Positions 6,367-6,463 of a DNA stretch of 6,463 nt are shown here, piece by piece. The notes under the pieces are model-generated. The model worked only from the letters and a program-made list of their open reading frames with translations, was not told where the DNA came from and did not search any database. Numbering within the stretch: the first letter of the stretch is position 1; each line of letters begins with the position of its first letter. The stretch lies in assembly GCA_034429275.1 (NCBI GenBank), contig DAOUFU010000015.1, forward strand, positions 1 to 6,463, written 5' to 3'. Made by a program: the position numbers and the translations under genes. The DNA comes from DAOUFU01 sp034429275. Its GTDB lineage: Bacteria; Chloroflexota; Anaerolineae; Aggregatilineales; Aggregatilineaceae.

Positions 6367-6372
6367 ATCCTT
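6367..6372 (-). promoter_or_regulatory. Ribosome-binding site of the oppC-like gene
   Basis: AAGGAT lies 7 nt before ATG 6359 and overlaps the TAA stop (6371-6373) of the upstream permease, the same stop-on-ribosome-site arrangement as at the next junction. Confidence 0.65.
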
Positions 6373-6463
6373 ATTCGAGCCGAATCCGGGGATCGAGCAC
6401 TGCCAGCAAAATATCCGAGATCAGGGTGCCGACCACCGTGAGCACGCTGATAATCATCACAAT
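6371..6463 (-). CDS. oppB: Oligopeptide-type ABC transporter permease (OppB/DppB-like), C-terminal 30 residues
   Basis: The minus strand is open from the right edge to a TAA at 6373-6371 and encodes IVMIISVLTVVGTLISDILL followed by AVLDPRIRLE. A last hydrophobic helix ending in DxLxxxLDPRIR is the hallmark C-terminus of OppB/DppB-type permeases, the first pore subunit of these importers. The position directly before an OppC-like gene gives the usual B-C-D-F order. Most of the gene lies outside the window, and the substrate-binding protein may lie further upstream. Confidence 0.85.
   Translation of the reverse strand: MVMIISVLTVVGTLISDILLAVLDPRIRLE

Noticed and set aside
1..6463. CRISPR array, tRNA or rRNA gene, toxin-antitoxin pair or phage defence genes
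   Set aside because: No regularly spaced repeats, no clover-leaf or rRNA sequence and no such protein families were recognised. Nearly all of the window is accounted for by the named genes.

Overview
This is a GC-rich bacterial window of 6463 bases. It holds one plus-strand regulator gene and a longer block of genes on the minus strand. No gene fixes the taxonomy. The oligopeptide-type ABC operon with a long extracytoplasmic insert in its second permease, the B12-type radical SAM protein and the IS5-type transposase start would all suit a Chloroflexota (Anaerolineae-like) genome, but that is an inference of low to moderate confidence.

Layout, left to right. Bases 1-84 (minus) are the first 28 codons of an IS5-family (DUF4096-type) transposase whose body lies off the left edge. 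The end of that element probably lies near base 129. Six bases past the presumed target site is a perfect 16-bp palindrome with a central CpG (139-154), a textbook LacI-family operator. It stands 14 bp before the most likely start (169) of a full-length LacI-family regulator that runs to 1203 (plus).

Facing it tail to tail, 34 bp away, is a 590-residue B12-binding/radical SAM protein (1238-3010, minus). A 122-bp gap separates this from an Opp/Dpp-type ABC transporter operon on the same strand. In transcription order the operon is: the C-terminus of the first permease (oppB-like, 6371-6463, running in from the right edge), the second permease (oppC-like, 5184-6359), and the two ATPases (oppD-like 4149-5171 and oppF-like 3133-4152). 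Spacing is tight (11 bp, 12 bp, then a 4-bp ATGA overlap). Three Shine-Dalgarno sites can be read, and two of them overlap or touch the preceding stop codon, which suggests translational coupling. The 122-bp gap holds a strong nested hairpin (3035-3082). It could end or attenuate the transporter transcript before the radical SAM gene.

How the parts may work together: the ABC genes form the membrane and motor parts of an importer for short peptides or, as some members of this family do, oligosaccharides. The substrate-binding protein is not in the window and may lie beyond the right edge. The LacI-family protein most likely represses itself through the palindrome, and no second copy of that palindrome was found here. 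Whether it also controls the transporter cannot be decided from this window. The radical SAM enzyme has no recognisable substrate and its link to the transporter is positional only. I found no convincing wholly new system. The most interesting points are the insertion sequence placed directly against the operator, the radical SAM enzyme with a Cx4Cx2C cluster motif, and the hairpin between the operon and that enzyme.
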